A stretch of DNA of 64,000 nucleotides, from the NCBI GenBank assembly GCA_001801085.1, contig MGWR01000061.1, positions 1 through 64,000 of the forward strand. Reading direction: 5' to 3'. The notes beneath the pieces are model-generated. The model searched no databases, was not told where the DNA came from, and saw only the letters and a list, made by a program, of their open reading frames with translations. Origin of the DNA: Gallionellales bacterium GWA2_60_142. GTDB lineage: Bacteria; Pseudomonadota; Gammaproteobacteria; Burkholderiales; Gallionellaceae. Below are positions 48,348-60,701 of the stretch, piece by piece (the stretch's first letter is position 1; each line of letters opens with the position of its first letter). The translations under genes were made by a program, and so were the position numbers.

Positions 48348-48493
48348 GAAAACCGCCGCACGATTGGCGGCATTACCCAGCAGTTGAATTGAAACATACA
48401 AGTAAGCTAGCGAGCTTTTTCGTGATTTTGCGAGCATCCGCTGTGCGGATTGCCTGCTTACCCCGCTTCGTGAATAAAGGTTTTGCAGCCCCA

Positions 48494-49060
48494 TCACTTT
48501 CCCCACTCCCATTCGTCAATCAGCAACTGAACCTGCAACTCATCGCGGCTCAGTTGCAAGCGCGACGGCAGGCTGTCCGCAACGTCGCCGTCATAGCGCA
48601 GATAGCGCACTTCCCAGCCGTTCTGCTGCAACAGGGCTATCCGTCCGCGCTCGTCGCGCTCGATCTGCGCCTCGCCGTCTGTCGCCTGCCCCAGCACCCA
48701 CCGATGCAATCCGCCCAACGGTAACTGCCAGCCCAGCACCTGCTGCATCAGCGACTCGGCGTCTGCCGCTTGGTATTGCTTGCTGCCGTCGTCCAGCGTC
48801 GCGCCCTGCGCATCGCGATAGACGCGCGCCGCGGTCTGGCCCAGAGGCCCTTGCAACAGCAGTTCGTCGGAGTCTGTCCGGTGCACCCAGCGCATTCCGG
48901 CGGAATGGCGAGTGCCGTTATGTTTGATCGCGATGCGCCCGTTCAATGCAAACGGCGCGGACTCAATCTGCGCGGGACGCACCACAGGTTCGGGCGCGGT
49001 CGGCAGCAGCGAACAGCCGCCCAGCAACATCAGCAAAACCAACAACGCAATCGGTCGCAT
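48494..49060 (-). CDS. lolB: Outer-membrane lipoprotein LolB
   Basis: Inserts lipoproteins into the outer membrane after receiving them from LolA. 188 residues with a lipoprotein signal peptide ending in lipobox LLGGC (Cys16), then a LolA/LolB-like beta half-barrel (FALNGRIAIKHNGTRHSAGMRWVHR; LLLQGPLGQTAARVY). It starts directly after the stop of the TPR lipoprotein gene (TAAATG). The spacer to ispE holds a REP-like repeat and otherwise nothing I recognise. Confidence 0.92.
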   Translation of the reverse strand: MRPIALLVLLMLLGGCSLLPTAPEPVVRPAQIESAPFALNGRIAIKHNGTRHSAGMRWVHRTDSDELLLQGPLGQTAARVYRDAQGATLDDGSKQYQAADAESLMQQVLGWQLPLGGLHRWVLGQATDGEAQIERDERGRIALLQQNGWEVRYLRYDGDVADSLPSRLQLSRDELQVQLLIDEWEWGK

Positions 49061-50791
49061 TTATGGCGTCGTGAATTTCTTGATGACCGCTTGCAGCAGC
49101 GCGTTGTCCGGATGGGCCTTGAGGGTGTCCTGCCAGACTTTTCGTGCCTCTTCCTTGTCGCCGCGCACCCACAGCACTTCGCCCAGATGCGAAGCGATCT
49201 CGGGATCGGGATTGCCGGCAAAGGCGCGGCGCAACATGTTCACGCTGTCGTCCAGCCTGCCGCTGCGGTAATAGCCCCAACCGACGCTGTCCATGATCGC
49301 GGCATCGTCCGGCGCGAGTTGCAGCGCCTTTTCCACCAGCGCCAGTGCCTCATCGAGGCGCTCATTGCGCTCGATCAGGCTATAGCCCAACGCGTTATAG
49401 GCATGTGCGTGATCCGGTTTGAGCTGGATCAGCTTGCGCAGCAATTGCTCGGCCACATCGTGCTTGCCGTTCTTGTCGGCCAGCATCGCGGCCTCGTAGA
49501 GCAAATCGGGATGGTTGGGCAGTTTCTCCAGGCCCTGCTGCAACACCTGATAAGCATCGACATTGCGCTGCGCCTCGCGCAGCAACTGCGCCTCGATCAG
49601 CAGCAGCTGCACGCGCTGCTGGTTGTTGTCGGCGCGTATCTGCCGCAGGTGCGCGCGCGCCGGCTCCAGCCCATCGCGCTTGTTCAGCAGATAGAGGATG
49701 CGCAACTGCGCGGCGAAACGATGCTCGCCATCCTTGACCTCGCGATAATGGGCCAGCGCCTCTTCCTCGCTCTCTTTCGCCTCGCTCAACTGGCCGAGGT
49801 AATACTGCACCCGGTCCTGGTTCTTCTTGCCTTCGCCCAGCGAGAGCCGCAACTGTTCCTCCGCCCCCTTGAAGTCCTTCAGTTGCAGGGAAATCAGCGC
49901 GATGGCGAACGCCATGTCGGGATTGTCCGGGCTATCCTTTGCCAGGCGCTGGAACTCGTCGCGCGCCGGTTTGTAATGTTTCTGCTCCAGCAATGCGCGG
50001 GCGTATTGCAGACGTATCTCGCGCGCATCCGGATAACTGACCAGATAGCGGCGCAGCGCCTCCAGCCCCTGCTGCGGCTCGTTCTTCAGCAACAGCTGCG
50101 CTTCCAGCGAGACCGCCGTGTCCCACTCGGGCCGCAAGCTGCGCGCCTGCTTTGCCTCGGACAAGGCCAGCGCCACATCGCCAGCCAGTTGCGCCAACTG
50201 CGCCACAGACCAGCGCGCCTCGGCTACCTGCGGATAGGGCTGCGCCAACTCCTGCATCAGCTGCAGCGCCGCCTGTTTATCCGCGTAGGGGGCCAATTGC
50301 TGGAAGACCTGAATGAACACCGGCCCGGGATCGGTTCCGGCCGCCTGCAACTGCTTGGCGTACTCCTGCTTCGCCTCCCCCAGCTTCCCTCCGCGCAGCA
50401 GGATGGAAGACAGCATGCGCCCGGCCACCGACGCGCCCGGCTCGACTTCTTGCCATTGTCTGAAGGCATCGATAGCCCGCTCCATCTGGCCGGACTCGAC
50501 CGCCAGTTGCGCCGCGCGCCGCGCCAAGCGCGGGTCGCGGGTCTTACGCGCCAGATCGGCGCTGCCTTCCAGCGCCAGCGCCTGATGGCCGCGCTGGCTG
50601 GCAATCTCGGTCAGCAAGTATTCGTAGAGCAGCTCGTCGGTCAGCTCGACATTGGGCAACACCGGCGCGACTTCGACCTGCTGCGGCTCGACGGATACAG
50701 CGGGCGCGACCGGCTCCACCTGCTTCGGGACCTGCGCACAGGCGGTCAGCAACAGACTGCCGACGACCAGATATTTGAACGATGAATTCAT
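49061..50791 (-). CDS. TPR-repeat lipoprotein upstream of lolB
   Basis: 576 residues from ATG 50791. Signal peptide with possible lipobox LLTAC (MNSSFKYLVVGSLLLTAC), a Pro/Val-rich linker, then about 12 tetratricopeptide repeats. The last ones are canonical (PDHAHAYNALGYSLIERNERLDEAL; DDAAIMDSVGWGYYRSGRLDDSV). It is the conserved neighbour of lolB and ispE in many betaproteobacteria; its role is probably scaffolding in the periplasm or at the outer membrane, without direct evidence. It reads divergently from the ABC transporter genes. Confidence 0.9.
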   Translation of the reverse strand: MNSSFKYLVVGSLLLTACAQVPKQVEPVAPAVSVEPQQVEVAPVLPNVELTDELLYEYLLTEIASQRGHQALALEGSADLARKTRDPRLARRAAQLAVESGQMERAIDAFRQWQEVEPGASVAGRMLSSILLRGGKLGEAKQEYAKQLQAAGTDPGPVFIQVFQQLAPYADKQAALQLMQELAQPYPQVAEARWSVAQLAQLAGDVALALSEAKQARSLRPEWDTAVSLEAQLLLKNEPQQGLEALRRYLVSYPDAREIRLQYARALLEQKHYKPARDEFQRLAKDSPDNPDMAFAIALISLQLKDFKGAEEQLRLSLGEGKKNQDRVQYYLGQLSEAKESEEEALAHYREVKDGEHRFAAQLRILYLLNKRDGLEPARAHLRQIRADNNQQRVQLLLIEAQLLREAQRNVDAYQVLQQGLEKLPNHPDLLYEAAMLADKNGKHDVAEQLLRKLIQLKPDHAHAYNALGYSLIERNERLDEALALVEKALQLAPDDAAIMDSVGWGYYRSGRLDDSVNMLRRAFAGNPDPEIASHLGEVLWVRGDKEEARKVWQDTLKAHPDNALLQAVIKKFTTP

Positions 50792-50866
50792 GGCGATACT
50801 GCTTTTGATGCGGGCGCACATATTAGGTTATATTAGCCCGCACCCACAACCACGACCATTTCCGCC

Positions 50867-51649
50867 TTGTCCGACACCGCTCCCGAGATCACCATTTCCG
50901 CGCGCAAGCTGACGCGCCGCTTCGGCAATCAGAAAATCATCCACGACGTATCGCTGACCCTGCGGCGCGGCGAAGTGCTGGGGCTGCTCGGCCATAACGG
51001 CGCGGGCAAGAGCACCACGATGCAGATGCTGACCGGCTGTTTGCTGCCGGACAGCGGCGACATCGAGGTCTGCGGCATCGACCTGCTGCGCCAGCCGATA
51101 CTGGCGAAAATGCATCTCGGCTACCTGCCGGAGACCCCGCCGCTTTATCGCGAACTCCGCGTAGACGATTACCTGACCTTCGCAGCGCGCCTGCGCGGCA
51201 TCAAGAACGGAAAAGTCGCCGCCGCGCTGGCGCAAGCCAAACAACGCTGCGGACTGGAAGCGATCGGCGGCAAGATCATCGCGACGCTGTCCAAAGGTTA
51301 TCAGCAGCGCGTCGGCATCGCCCAGGCCATTGTCCACAATCCCGAAGTGATCGTGCTGGACGAACCCACCGTCGGCCTGGACCCGGCGCAGATACGCGAC
51401 ATCCGCTCGCTGATCCGCGAACTGGGCGATAGCAGCAGCGTGATCCTCTCCACCCATCTGCTCGGCGAAGTGGAAAGCCTGTGCGACCGCGTCGAGATCA
51501 TGCAGAAAGGCAGGCTGATCTACGGCGACACGACTGCGGCGCTGGCGAACTACGGCGGCGAGCCGGGCCGGCTGGAAGAGAACTTCATCCGCATCACCGA
51601 GCGCGAAACTGCGGCTAACGCAGCAACCAGCGCGGGGGACGGCAAATGA
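50867..51649 (+). CDS. ABC transporter ATPase (GldA/NatA-like)
   Basis: 260 residues from TTG 50867; no ATG or GTG exists nearby. Walker A LLGHNGAGKSTTMQML at about residue 41, signature TLSKGYQQRVGIAQAI, Walker B VIVLDEPTVGLDPAQI, H-loop STHLL. It precedes a multi-pass permease and a GldG-like protein with 4-base overlap to the first. Together they form a GldA-GldF-GldG-type exporter, a system known from gliding motility in Bacteroidetes but widespread in Proteobacteria with unknown substrate. Confidence 0.88.
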   Translation: MSDTAPEITISARKLTRRFGNQKIIHDVSLTLRRGEVLGLLGHNGAGKSTTMQMLTGCLLPDSGDIEVCGIDLLRQPILAKMHLGYLPETPPLYRELRVDDYLTFAARLRGIKNGKVAAALAQAKQRCGLEAIGGKIIATLSKGYQQRVGIAQAIVHNPEVIVLDEPTVGLDPAQIRDIRSLIRELGDSSSVILSTHLLGEVESLCDRVEIMQKGRLIYGDTTAALANYGGEPGRLEENFIRITERETAANAATSAGDGK

Positions 51650-52389
51650 TCCGACTGATCGCCATGCGCGAACTGCGCAGCCTGTTCACTCTGCCCTCCA
51701 CCTGGCTCATTTTCGCCGCACTGCAATTCGTCTTTGCATGGTTCTTCCTCGCGCGGCTGGAGGCGTTCCTCGAAGTGCAGCCGCAACTCGCGCAACTCGC
51801 CAATCCACCCGGCGTGACGATCACCGTCGCCGCGCCGATGTTCAACACCATTGCGCTGCTGCTGATGATGCTGACGCCGATGTATACGATGCGGCTGATC
51901 GCCGAGGAGCGGCGCAACCAGACGCTGCCGCTGCTGCTGTCCGCGCCGCTGTCCGAGCTCCACATCGTGCTCGGCAAGTTTCTCGGCATGTTGGTCTTCC
52001 TGATCGCACTGAGCGCCAGCGTGCCGCTGATGCTGTACAGCCTGGCGCTCGGCACTGAGCTAGACCACGGCCTGATGCTCTCCAACCTGATCGGCCTGTT
52101 GTTGCTGACCGCCAGCTTCACGGCGCTGGGACTCTATATCTCCGCGCTGACCGTCCAGCCGGTGATCGCCGCCATCGGCGCGCTGGCAGCGCTGGTCGGC
52201 CTGTGGCTGGCCGACATCGGCGCATCCGCGCCGGACTCCCCGTGGCATGCGATCTCGCCGCTCGGCCGCTTCCAGAACTTCAACGCCGGCCTGCTGGACA
52301 GCAGCGACGCGATGTTCTTCGTGTTGTTCACCGGCGTATTCCTGCTGCTGACGATACGGCGTCTGCACAACAACCGCACATACGGATGA
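51646..52389 (+). CDS. ABC-2 type permease (GldF-like)
   Basis: 247 residues with about six membrane helices (LPSTWLIFAALQFVFAWFFL; FNTIALLLMMLTPMYTMRLI; GKFLGMLVFLIALSASVPLML). The motif TMRLIAEERRNQTLPLLLSAPLSE is the cytoplasmic coupling loop of the ABC-2 family (EEKxxGTLE-type). The start overlaps the ATPase stop by ATGA. Short for a permease but typical for GldF. Confidence 0.87.
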   Translation: MIRLIAMRELRSLFTLPSTWLIFAALQFVFAWFFLARLEAFLEVQPQLAQLANPPGVTITVAAPMFNTIALLLMMLTPMYTMRLIAEERRNQTLPLLLSAPLSELHIVLGKFLGMLVFLIALSASVPLMLYSLALGTELDHGLMLSNLIGLLLLTASFTALGLYISALTVQPVIAAIGALAALVGLWLADIGASAPDSPWHAISPLGRFQNFNAGLLDSSDAMFFVLFTGVFLLLTIRRLHNNRTYG

Positions 52390-52392
52390 GAC

Positions 52393-53742
52393 ATGATGCG
52401 TAAATTTTTCAGCTCCCTGTCTCTGCGCAACGTGCTGTTCGTGCTGTTGCTGATCGCCGTCGCCTCGGGTGCAAGCCATCTCGCCTCGCGTTACAAACTG
52501 CAGCGCGACATCACGCTCAATGCCAGCAACAGCCTGGAGCCGGGCAGCGTGACGGTGCTCAAACAAATGACCGGCCCGGTCACCATCGTCGTCTACGCCA
52601 CCGAACACGATGCGCGCCTCGGCGACATCCGCAAGCTGATCCGCGAATTCGTTTCGCTCTACCAGCGCTACAAGCCCGACCTGAAACTGGCCTTCATCGA
52701 TCCAGAGAAGGAGCCGGAGATGGCCCGCGCCGCCAGTATCCAACTCAACGGCGAGATGGTCGTCTCCTATGCCGGGCGCAGCGAACACCTGACCCAGCTC
52801 AACGAACAGGTGCTCACCGCCACGCTACTGCGTCTGGCGCACACCCGCGACCAGACCGTGATGTATCTGGACGGCCACGGCGAACGCAAACTCGACGGCG
52901 CAGCCAACCACGACTTGGGCGAACTATTCGGCGCGAAATTGAAACAGAACGGCTTCCGCATCGCCAGCCTGAACCTGGCGCTCGCGCAGGAAGTACCGGA
53001 CAACGCCAGCGTGCTGGTCGTCACCCAGCCGCAGGTTCCACTGCTGCCCGGCGAGACCGACAAACTGCTGCGCTACATCGAGCGCGGCGGCAACCTGCTG
53101 TGGCTGGTGGACGCCGAACCGCTGCGCGGGCTGGAGCCGCTCGCCGAGAGGCTTGACCTGCTGCTGCCGCCGGGCGTGGTGATCGACCCTTCCGCCGCCG
53201 AGATGAACGCGCCGGTGACCTGGTCGCTGGGCGCGGCCTACACGCCCCACGCGATCACCCGCGACTTCAACCTCATCACCGCGTTCCCCTCGGCTCGCTC
53301 GCTCGCATGGAACGAGAGCGAAGAATGGGAACACCATGCGCTGCTCGAAGTCGCGCCGCGCGGCTGGGTCAGCCGCTCCGCCGCACAGGCCAAACCGCGC
53401 TTCGACAAGCAGCACGACACGCCGGGCCCCGTCGTCATCGCCGCGGCATTGCAGCGCCACATCAACGACCGCGAGCAGCGCATCGTCGTCGTCGGCAGCG
53501 GCGCATTCCTGTCCAACAGCTTCGCCGGCAACGGCGGCAACGTCGATCTCGGCGTGAATATGGTCAACTGGCTGGGCAGCGAGGAACACCTGATCACGCT
53601 GCAACCGCGCGCCGCGAAGGACAGCCAGCTGACACTCAGCCGCACCCAGCTCACCGCGATCAGCGTCGGTTTCCTGATTGTATTGCCGCTATTGCTGGCC
53701 GCGGTCGGCGCGAGAATGTGGTGGAAACGCCGCCGCGCCTGA
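52393..53742 (+). CDS. GldG-like ABC-associated membrane protein
   Basis: 449 residues: one N-terminal membrane helix (NVLFVLLLIAVASGASHLAS), a large periplasmic region matching the ABC_transp_aux/DUF4350-type domains (PVTIVVYATEHDARLGDIRKL; GNLLWLVDAEPLRG; RIVVVGSGAFLSN), and a C-terminal helix (AISVGFLIVLPLLLAAVGAR). Three bases separate it from the permease stop. Substrate unknown. Confidence 0.85.
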   Translation: MMRKFFSSLSLRNVLFVLLLIAVASGASHLASRYKLQRDITLNASNSLEPGSVTVLKQMTGPVTIVVYATEHDARLGDIRKLIREFVSLYQRYKPDLKLAFIDPEKEPEMARAASIQLNGEMVVSYAGRSEHLTQLNEQVLTATLLRLAHTRDQTVMYLDGHGERKLDGAANHDLGELFGAKLKQNGFRIASLNLALAQEVPDNASVLVVTQPQVPLLPGETDKLLRYIERGGNLLWLVDAEPLRGLEPLAERLDLLLPPGVVIDPSAAEMNAPVTWSLGAAYTPHAITRDFNLITAFPSARSLAWNESEEWEHHALLEVAPRGWVSRSAAQAKPRFDKQHDTPGPVVIAAALQRHINDREQRIVVVGSGAFLSNSFAGNGGNVDLGVNMVNWLGSEEHLITLQPRAAKDSQLTLSRTQLTAISVGFLIVLPLLLAAVGARMWWKRRRA

Positions 53743-53883
53743 CAGGCTATTGCAAAACTACTGCGGTGGTCATCTGCGGCGTTGCGCGGTGCTCGGAATC
53801 CTCATGTACTTTGAGTACATTCCGGTTCCTGCGCTCCGTGCGCCTTGCAGCTGACCATCCTCGCTACGTTTTTCAATAGCCTG
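53743..53883. repeat. 141 bp imperfect palindrome with 10 bp terminal inverted repeats
   Basis: CAGGCTATTG at the left and CAATAGCCTG at the right, perfect inverted ends. Central palindrome ATGTACTTTGAGTACAT. Starts immediately after the gldG-like stop. No ORF: a MITE-like non-autonomous element. A degenerate relative is at 22079-22207. Confidence 0.8.
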
Positions 53884-53921
53884 TACATGAAAGACAAAGT
53901 TCATTCATTTCACGACCAACC

Positions 53922-54737
53922 ATGCCTGAGTTACCCGAGGTAGAAACCACGCGACGCGGCCTTGCGCCACATCTGGTCGGCGCAACCGTCGCGAATGTCG
54001 TCATTCGTCATCCGCAACTGCGCTGGCCTGTCCCATCCGAGCTGCCGGAACTGTTGCGCGGCCAGACGATCCGTTCGTTGCGCCGCCGCGCCAAATACCT
54101 GCTGGTCGAATTCGAACATGGCACGCTGATCCTGCATCTGGGCATGTCGGGCAGCCTGCGCATCCTGCCCGCCACGACACTGCCGGAGAAACACGACCAC
54201 TTCGACCTGGTGCTGACTAACGGCACACTGATGCGCTTGCGCGACCCGCGCCGTTTCGGCGCAGTGCTGTGGCACGAGGGCGATGTTCACAAGCACCCGC
54301 TGCTCGCCGCACTCGGCCCGGAACCGCTCGAAGCGGACTTCGACGAAAACCATCTGTATCTCGCTACGAGAAACCGGACCGCCGCGATCAAGCTGGCGAT
54401 CATGGACAACCATATCGTTGTCGGCGTCGGCAACATCTACGCCAACGAGGCGCTGTTCCGCGCCGGCATCAGGCCGCAGCTCGCGGCGGGCAGGCTGAGT
54501 CGCGCACGCTGTGCCAAGCTGGTCGCGGAGATACGCGCGACGCTGGAAGAGGCCATCTCGAAGGGCGGCAGCACGTTGCGCGACTTCGTCAACAGCGACG
54601 GCAAACCCGGCTACTTCCAGCAGCACTACTGGGTGTACGGCCGCGCCGGCGAGCCCTGCCGCCGTTGCGGCAACCCCATCAAACAGGTCAAACAGGGGCA
54701 GCGCTCCAGCTTCTACTGTCCCGACTGCCAGCGCTAG
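53922..54737 (+). CDS. mutM: Formamidopyrimidine-DNA glycosylase
   Basis: Base-excision repair of 8-oxoguanine and Fapy lesions, bifunctional glycosylase/AP lyase. 271 residues. N-terminal Pro-Glu ([14 protein letters not shown]) with Pro2 as the catalytic nucleophile; [17 protein letters not shown] is the DNA-binding helix; the C-terminal zinc finger [10 protein letters not shown] ... YCPDCQR has all four Cys. The ATG has a weak ribosome site. A MITE-like repeat lies directly upstream. Confidence 0.97.
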   Translation: MPELPEVETTRRGLAPHLVGATVANVVIRHPQLRWPVPSELPELLRGQTIRSLRRRAKYLLVEFEHGTLILHLGMSGSLRILPATTLPEKHDHFDLVLTNGTLMRLRDPRRFGAVLWHEGDVHKHPLLAALGPEPLEADFDENHLYLATRNRTAAIKLAIMDNHIVVGVGNIYANEALFRAGIRPQLAAGRLSRARCAKLVAEIRATLEEAISKGGSTLRDFVNSDGKPGYFQQHYWVYGRAGEPCRRCGNPIKQVKQGQRSSFYCPDCQR

Positions 54738-54862
54738 GCAGTTCTACTCCCCGCCGCAATACAGTCCACGACCACCCCGGCTGGGCAATTCTGCGTATTG
54801 AACCCTGCGTCGCTGACGCGCAGGATGCCACTGCACGGTTCGTCTATCCCAGGAGAATAATC

Positions 54863-55204
54863 ATGAACAACCATCCGCTGGCATCCATCCTGCTCGCCAT
54901 ACTGTTCGGTTCCACTCCAGCACATGCCGCTAACGGCAAGGTCACCATTTCCGCGCCGGCGAAGGGCGCAGTGGTCGCGGCAAACGCCAAGCTCAAGCTG
55001 AGTTACGAGGCCGACACCGGCTACGACGGCGACCATCTCCATCTCAACGTAGACGGCAAGCGCACGGATGTCATCCGCCAGCTGAAGGGAACCATAGAGG
55101 TCGACGGGCTCGCGCCGGGCAAACACCAGCTGTGCCTGCTGGTGAACACCAAGGGCCATGTCCCGACCGGCCCGGAATCCTGCGTCGACGTCACCGCCAA
55201 ATGA
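54863..55204 (+). CDS. Small secreted protein, function unknown
   Basis: 113 residues with AGGAGAATAATC before the ATG and a signal peptide (NNHPLASILLAILFGSTPAHA). The mature part looks like an immunoglobulin-like beta-sandwich (KVTISAPAKGAVVAANAKLKLS; GDHLHLNVDGKRTDVI; GKHQLCLLVNTKGHV) with two Cys near the end (LCLLV, ESCVDV) that may form a disulfide. The overlap ATGA couples it to the next membrane protein, so the pair probably works together. I do not recognise a family. Confidence 0.75.
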   Translation: MNNHPLASILLAILFGSTPAHAANGKVTISAPAKGAVVAANAKLKLSYEADTGYDGDHLHLNVDGKRTDVIRQLKGTIEVDGLAPGKHQLCLLVNTKGHVPTGPESCVDVTAK

Positions 55205-55629
55205 GCACGACCCAGAATCTGGTGTACTCGGCCATACAGGTCGTGCACAACTTCGGCGCGGTCGCGACGGTGGGCGGCTCCATCGCCGCGATGCTCGCGC
55301 CGCCCGAAGCCCGCAGGAAAATTGCCTGGCTGGTTCTCGCCGGATGGACGATCCAGGCCGTCAGCGGCCCTTCATTCGGGATGGCGAGCTATTACTTCGA
55401 TGAAAAATTTCCCGACATCGGCGAAATCGCGATCACTGCACTGACGATAAAGATCGTATGCGTGGCGCTCGGTTTCACGCTCGTGGCGGCATACTTCTGT
55501 CCATGCGAACGCTATCTGGCTTCTTGCGCCAACTGCCTGGAGCGGCTCCGGAGCCTGATATGGCCCGCATCGACGCTACTCGCCGTCACGGCGCTGACCG
55601 CCGCCGCGTTCCTGCGCTGGTTCGCCTGA
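55201..55629 (+). CDS. Small membrane protein with four predicted helices
   Basis: 142 residues; ATG overlaps the preceding stop. Predicted helices at about residues 16-34 (HNFGAVATVGGSIAAML), 41-60 (IAWLVLAGWTIQAVSG), 78-98 (AITALTIKIVCVALGFTLV) and 120-138. A short loop has CPCERYLASCANC, four Cys within 13 residues, which could bind metal or form disulfides. Resembles cytochrome-like or CopD-type small membrane proteins only in length; no haem-binding His pair is clear. Function unknown. Confidence 0.7.
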   Translation: MSTTQNLVYSAIQVVHNFGAVATVGGSIAAMLAPPEARRKIAWLVLAGWTIQAVSGPSFGMASYYFDEKFPDIGEIAITALTIKIVCVALGFTLVAAYFCPCERYLASCANCLERLRSLIWPASTLLAVTALTAAAFLRWFA

Positions 55630-55678
55630 GTCTGGTCGCCCGCGCCATACCCATCAAACAGCATTCCTCCAGACCGGG

Positions 55679-55684
55679 TATAAT
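55679..55684 (+). promoter_or_regulatory. Probable -10 of the helicase gene
   Basis: TATAAT in GGGTATAAT, with no convincing -35. It would leave a 5' leader of about 125 bases before the TTG start at 55818, long enough for regulation. Confidence 0.4.
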
Positions 55685-55817
55685 CCGCCCCGCCCAGCGC
55701 CCAACCAATCTGCGCTGCGGCCTTTTCATCCCACTCCAGATCGTTTCGATCCCTTAATTCGTCTGCCCCGATTGGTGCCGTTCCACTGGAACGGCAGGCC
55801 GTCGCAGGAGTTTTGTT

Positions 55818-57359
55818 TTGTCAGAAAAAATCAGCACGTCCAATGAAATCACTTTCGCCAGCCTGAAGCTGGCCGAACCCATCATGCGCGCAATCGCCGA
55901 TGCGGGTTACACCAACCCCACGCCGGTACAGGCGCAGGCGATCCCGCTGGTGTTGCAAGGCGGCGACCTGCTGGCCGGCGCACAGACCGGCACCGGCAAG
56001 ACCGCCGGTTTCACGTTACCCATCCTGCATCGCCTGACCGAGAAGCCCGCGGCGAATCCGCGCGCAGGCGCTCCGCGCTGCCTGATCCTGACCCCGACGC
56101 GCGAACTCGCCGCGCAGGTGGAAGAGTCGGTGCAGACCTACGGCAAATACCTGCCGCTGAAATCCATGGTGATGTTCGGCGGCGTGAACATCAATCCGCA
56201 GATCAAGGCCCTGCGCGGCCAGGTCGACATCCTGGTCGCGACACCTGGTCGCCTGCTCGATCACGTCGGCCAGAAGACGCTGGATTTATCCGCCGTCGAG
56301 ATCCTGATCCTGGACGAGGCCGACCGCATGCTGGACATGGGCTTCATCCGCGACATCAAGAAGATTCTCGCGCTGCTGCCGAAGCAGCGCCAGAATCTGC
56401 TGTTCTCCGCAACCTTCTCCGACGAGATCAAGACGCTGGCCGACGGCCTGCTGCACAACCCCGGTTTCGTCGAGGTCGCGCGCCGCAACACCACGTCCGA
56501 ACTGGTCGAGCAGAGCGTGCACCTGATCCCGCAGAAGCTGAAGAGCTACCTGCTCGCGCACCTGATCAAGCACAACGACTGGAAGCAGGTGCTGGTGTTC
56601 ACCCGCACCAAGCACGGCGCGAACCGTCTGGCTGAGAAGCTGGACCGTGACGGCATCCCGGCCATGGCGATCCACGGCAACAAGAGCCAGTCGGCGCGCA
56701 CCAAGGCGCTGTCGCAGTTCAAGGACGGCTCGCTGCCGGTGCTGGTCGCGACCGACATCGCCGCGCGCGGACTGGACATCGACCAGTTGCCGCATGTGGT
56801 GAATTTCGAATTGCCCAATGTGCCGGAAGACTACGTGCACCGCATCGGCCGCACCGGCCGCGCGGGCAGCAACGGCGCAGCGATCTCGCTGGTGGACAGC
56901 GAAGAGTTCGCGTACCTGAAGAGCATCGAGCGCCTGATCAAGCACACGATTCCCAAGGTGACGATAGACAGCTTCGTGCCGCCGACAAACATTCCGGCGG
57001 AAGCGCCGCGCCCGCCTATGCCGCAACACGGCCAGCGCCGCCACAGCAACACCACCGCCAGTGCGCCGCGCGCAGGCAACGGCCAGAAGCCGCGCGATGG
57101 ACAAGGCCAAAAGCCGCGCAATCCGCAACAGCAGCCGGTGCGCAACGGCCAGCCGCCCCGCCCCGCTCAGCCCGGCAAACCGCGCCAGCCGCAAGCGCCA
57201 AAGGCAGGAGAGCCATTGCTGTCCGAAGCCGCACGCCATCAGGCGATGCCGCAGCCGGGACTGTTCCAGCCCGCACCTCACGCCCGTCGTGAGCGTGGTG
57301 CAGGACAAGGCGCAGGGCAAGGACGCGGCGCACCGCGCGGCGGTCGCGGTCACGGCTAA
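55818..57359 (+). CDS. rhlE: DEAD-box RNA helicase, RhlE type
   Basis: ATP-dependent RNA helicase in ribosome assembly or RNA decay. 513 residues from TTG 55818, chosen because AGGAG (55806-55812 region) precedes it. Motifs: Q motif ([18 protein letters not shown]...[10 protein letters not shown]), [54 protein letters not shown]. The C-terminal 130 residues are Pro/Gln/Arg/Gly-rich and disordered ([26 protein letters not shown]), a typical RhlE tail that binds RNA. Confidence 0.93.
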   Translation: MSEKISTSNEITFASLKLAEPIMRAIADAGYTNPTPVQAQAIPLVLQGGDLLAGAQTGTGKTAGFTLPILHRLTEKPAANPRAGAPRCLILTPTRELAAQVEESVQTYGKYLPLKSMVMFGGVNINPQIKALRGQVDILVATPGRLLDHVGQKTLDLSAVEILILDEADRMLDMGFIRDIKKILALLPKQRQNLLFSATFSDEIKTLADGLLHNPGFVEVARRNTTSELVEQSVHLIPQKLKSYLLAHLIKHNDWKQVLVFTRTKHGANRLAEKLDRDGIPAMAIHGNKSQSARTKALSQFKDGSLPVLVATDIAARGLDIDQLPHVVNFELPNVPEDYVHRIGRTGRAGSNGAAISLVDSEEFAYLKSIERLIKHTIPKVTIDSFVPPTNIPAEAPRPPMPQHGQRRHSNTTASAPRAGNGQKPRDGQGQKPRNPQQQPVRNGQPPRPAQPGKPRQPQAPKAGEPLLSEAARHQAMPQPGLFQPAPHARRERGAGQGAGQGRGAPRGGRGHG

Positions 57360-57373
57360 ACCGGAACGTGGAG

Positions 57374-57399
57374 CTAGCGGGGGCGGCAGCCCCTGCTAG
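57374..57399. terminator. Hairpin between convergent genes
   Basis: CTAGCGGGGGC (57374-57384), loop GGCA, GCCCCTGCTAG (57389-57399), one G.T pair. It has no T-run and overlaps the stop of the small secreted protein gene. Confidence 0.55.
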
Positions 57400-57719
57400 T
57401 CGCGGGTGTAGACCGTGTCCACGCCGTTGTCAGTCACAGTCAGCTTGTCGTCGAATATCCGGTACGGGAGCTGGCGGAACACTTTGCGGTTCTTGAGCTG
57501 GATCGCGCCGTTGCCGGCGGCATAGTGGTAACGCCGCCCCTTGTAGACGACGATGCCATTGGATTTGAAGGTGATCGTCGCCCCCACCTCGCTACGCCAA
57601 ACGCCGACCAATTTCGCCGAAGGTTTGCCGGCGATCTGGCGCGGTGTCTCACCGGCGCTTGCAGCCACAGGCAAGCCCAGCGACAACAACGCAACGAACA
57701 AAATCGAATTACGCGACAT
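57396..57719 (-). CDS. Small secreted protein, function unknown
   Basis: 107 residues from ATG 57719 (MSRNSILFVALLSLGLPVAASAGE), giving a clean signal peptide with cleavage after ASA. The mature 85 residues look like a small beta-barrel (KLVGVWRSEVGATITFKSNGI; KGRRYHYAAGNGAIQL; PYRIFDDKLTVTDNGVDTVY), resembling lipocalin-like or DUF5640-like stress proteins. No Cys. Function unknown. The stop lies in a hairpin shared with the rhlE end. Confidence 0.72.
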   Translation of the reverse strand: MSRNSILFVALLSLGLPVAASAGETPRQIAGKPSAKLVGVWRSEVGATITFKSNGIVVYKGRRYHYAAGNGAIQLKNRKVFRQLPYRIFDDKLTVTDNGVDTVYTRD

Positions 57720-57896
57720 CGCGATCTCCATATCAGACTGTCCACGAAAAGCACGAAAGTCACTAAGAAATAGTGCCGTTTATATTTCATGAATTTCGTG
57801 TCTTTGCGAGTTATTGCCCGAGGGCAATATCCCTGCGAGAACCAATTCGTGGAAAAATAGTTTTCAGTCTTTTGCGCCAGCAAGTAGCGCAAGCCA

Positions 57897-60701
<2,805 letters not shown>

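Noticed and set aside
48770-50785. 671 codon open frame antisense to the TPR lipoprotein
   Set aside because: Sequence is dominated by Gln/Leu/Arg/His, typical of mirror frames; no domain is visible and no ribosome site.
57742-57860. Short inverted motifs (cacgaaa, attgcccgagggcaat) upstream of the small secreted protein gene
   Set aside because: A 7 bp hairpin and repeated cacgaaa words are present, but too short and few to name an element or operator.
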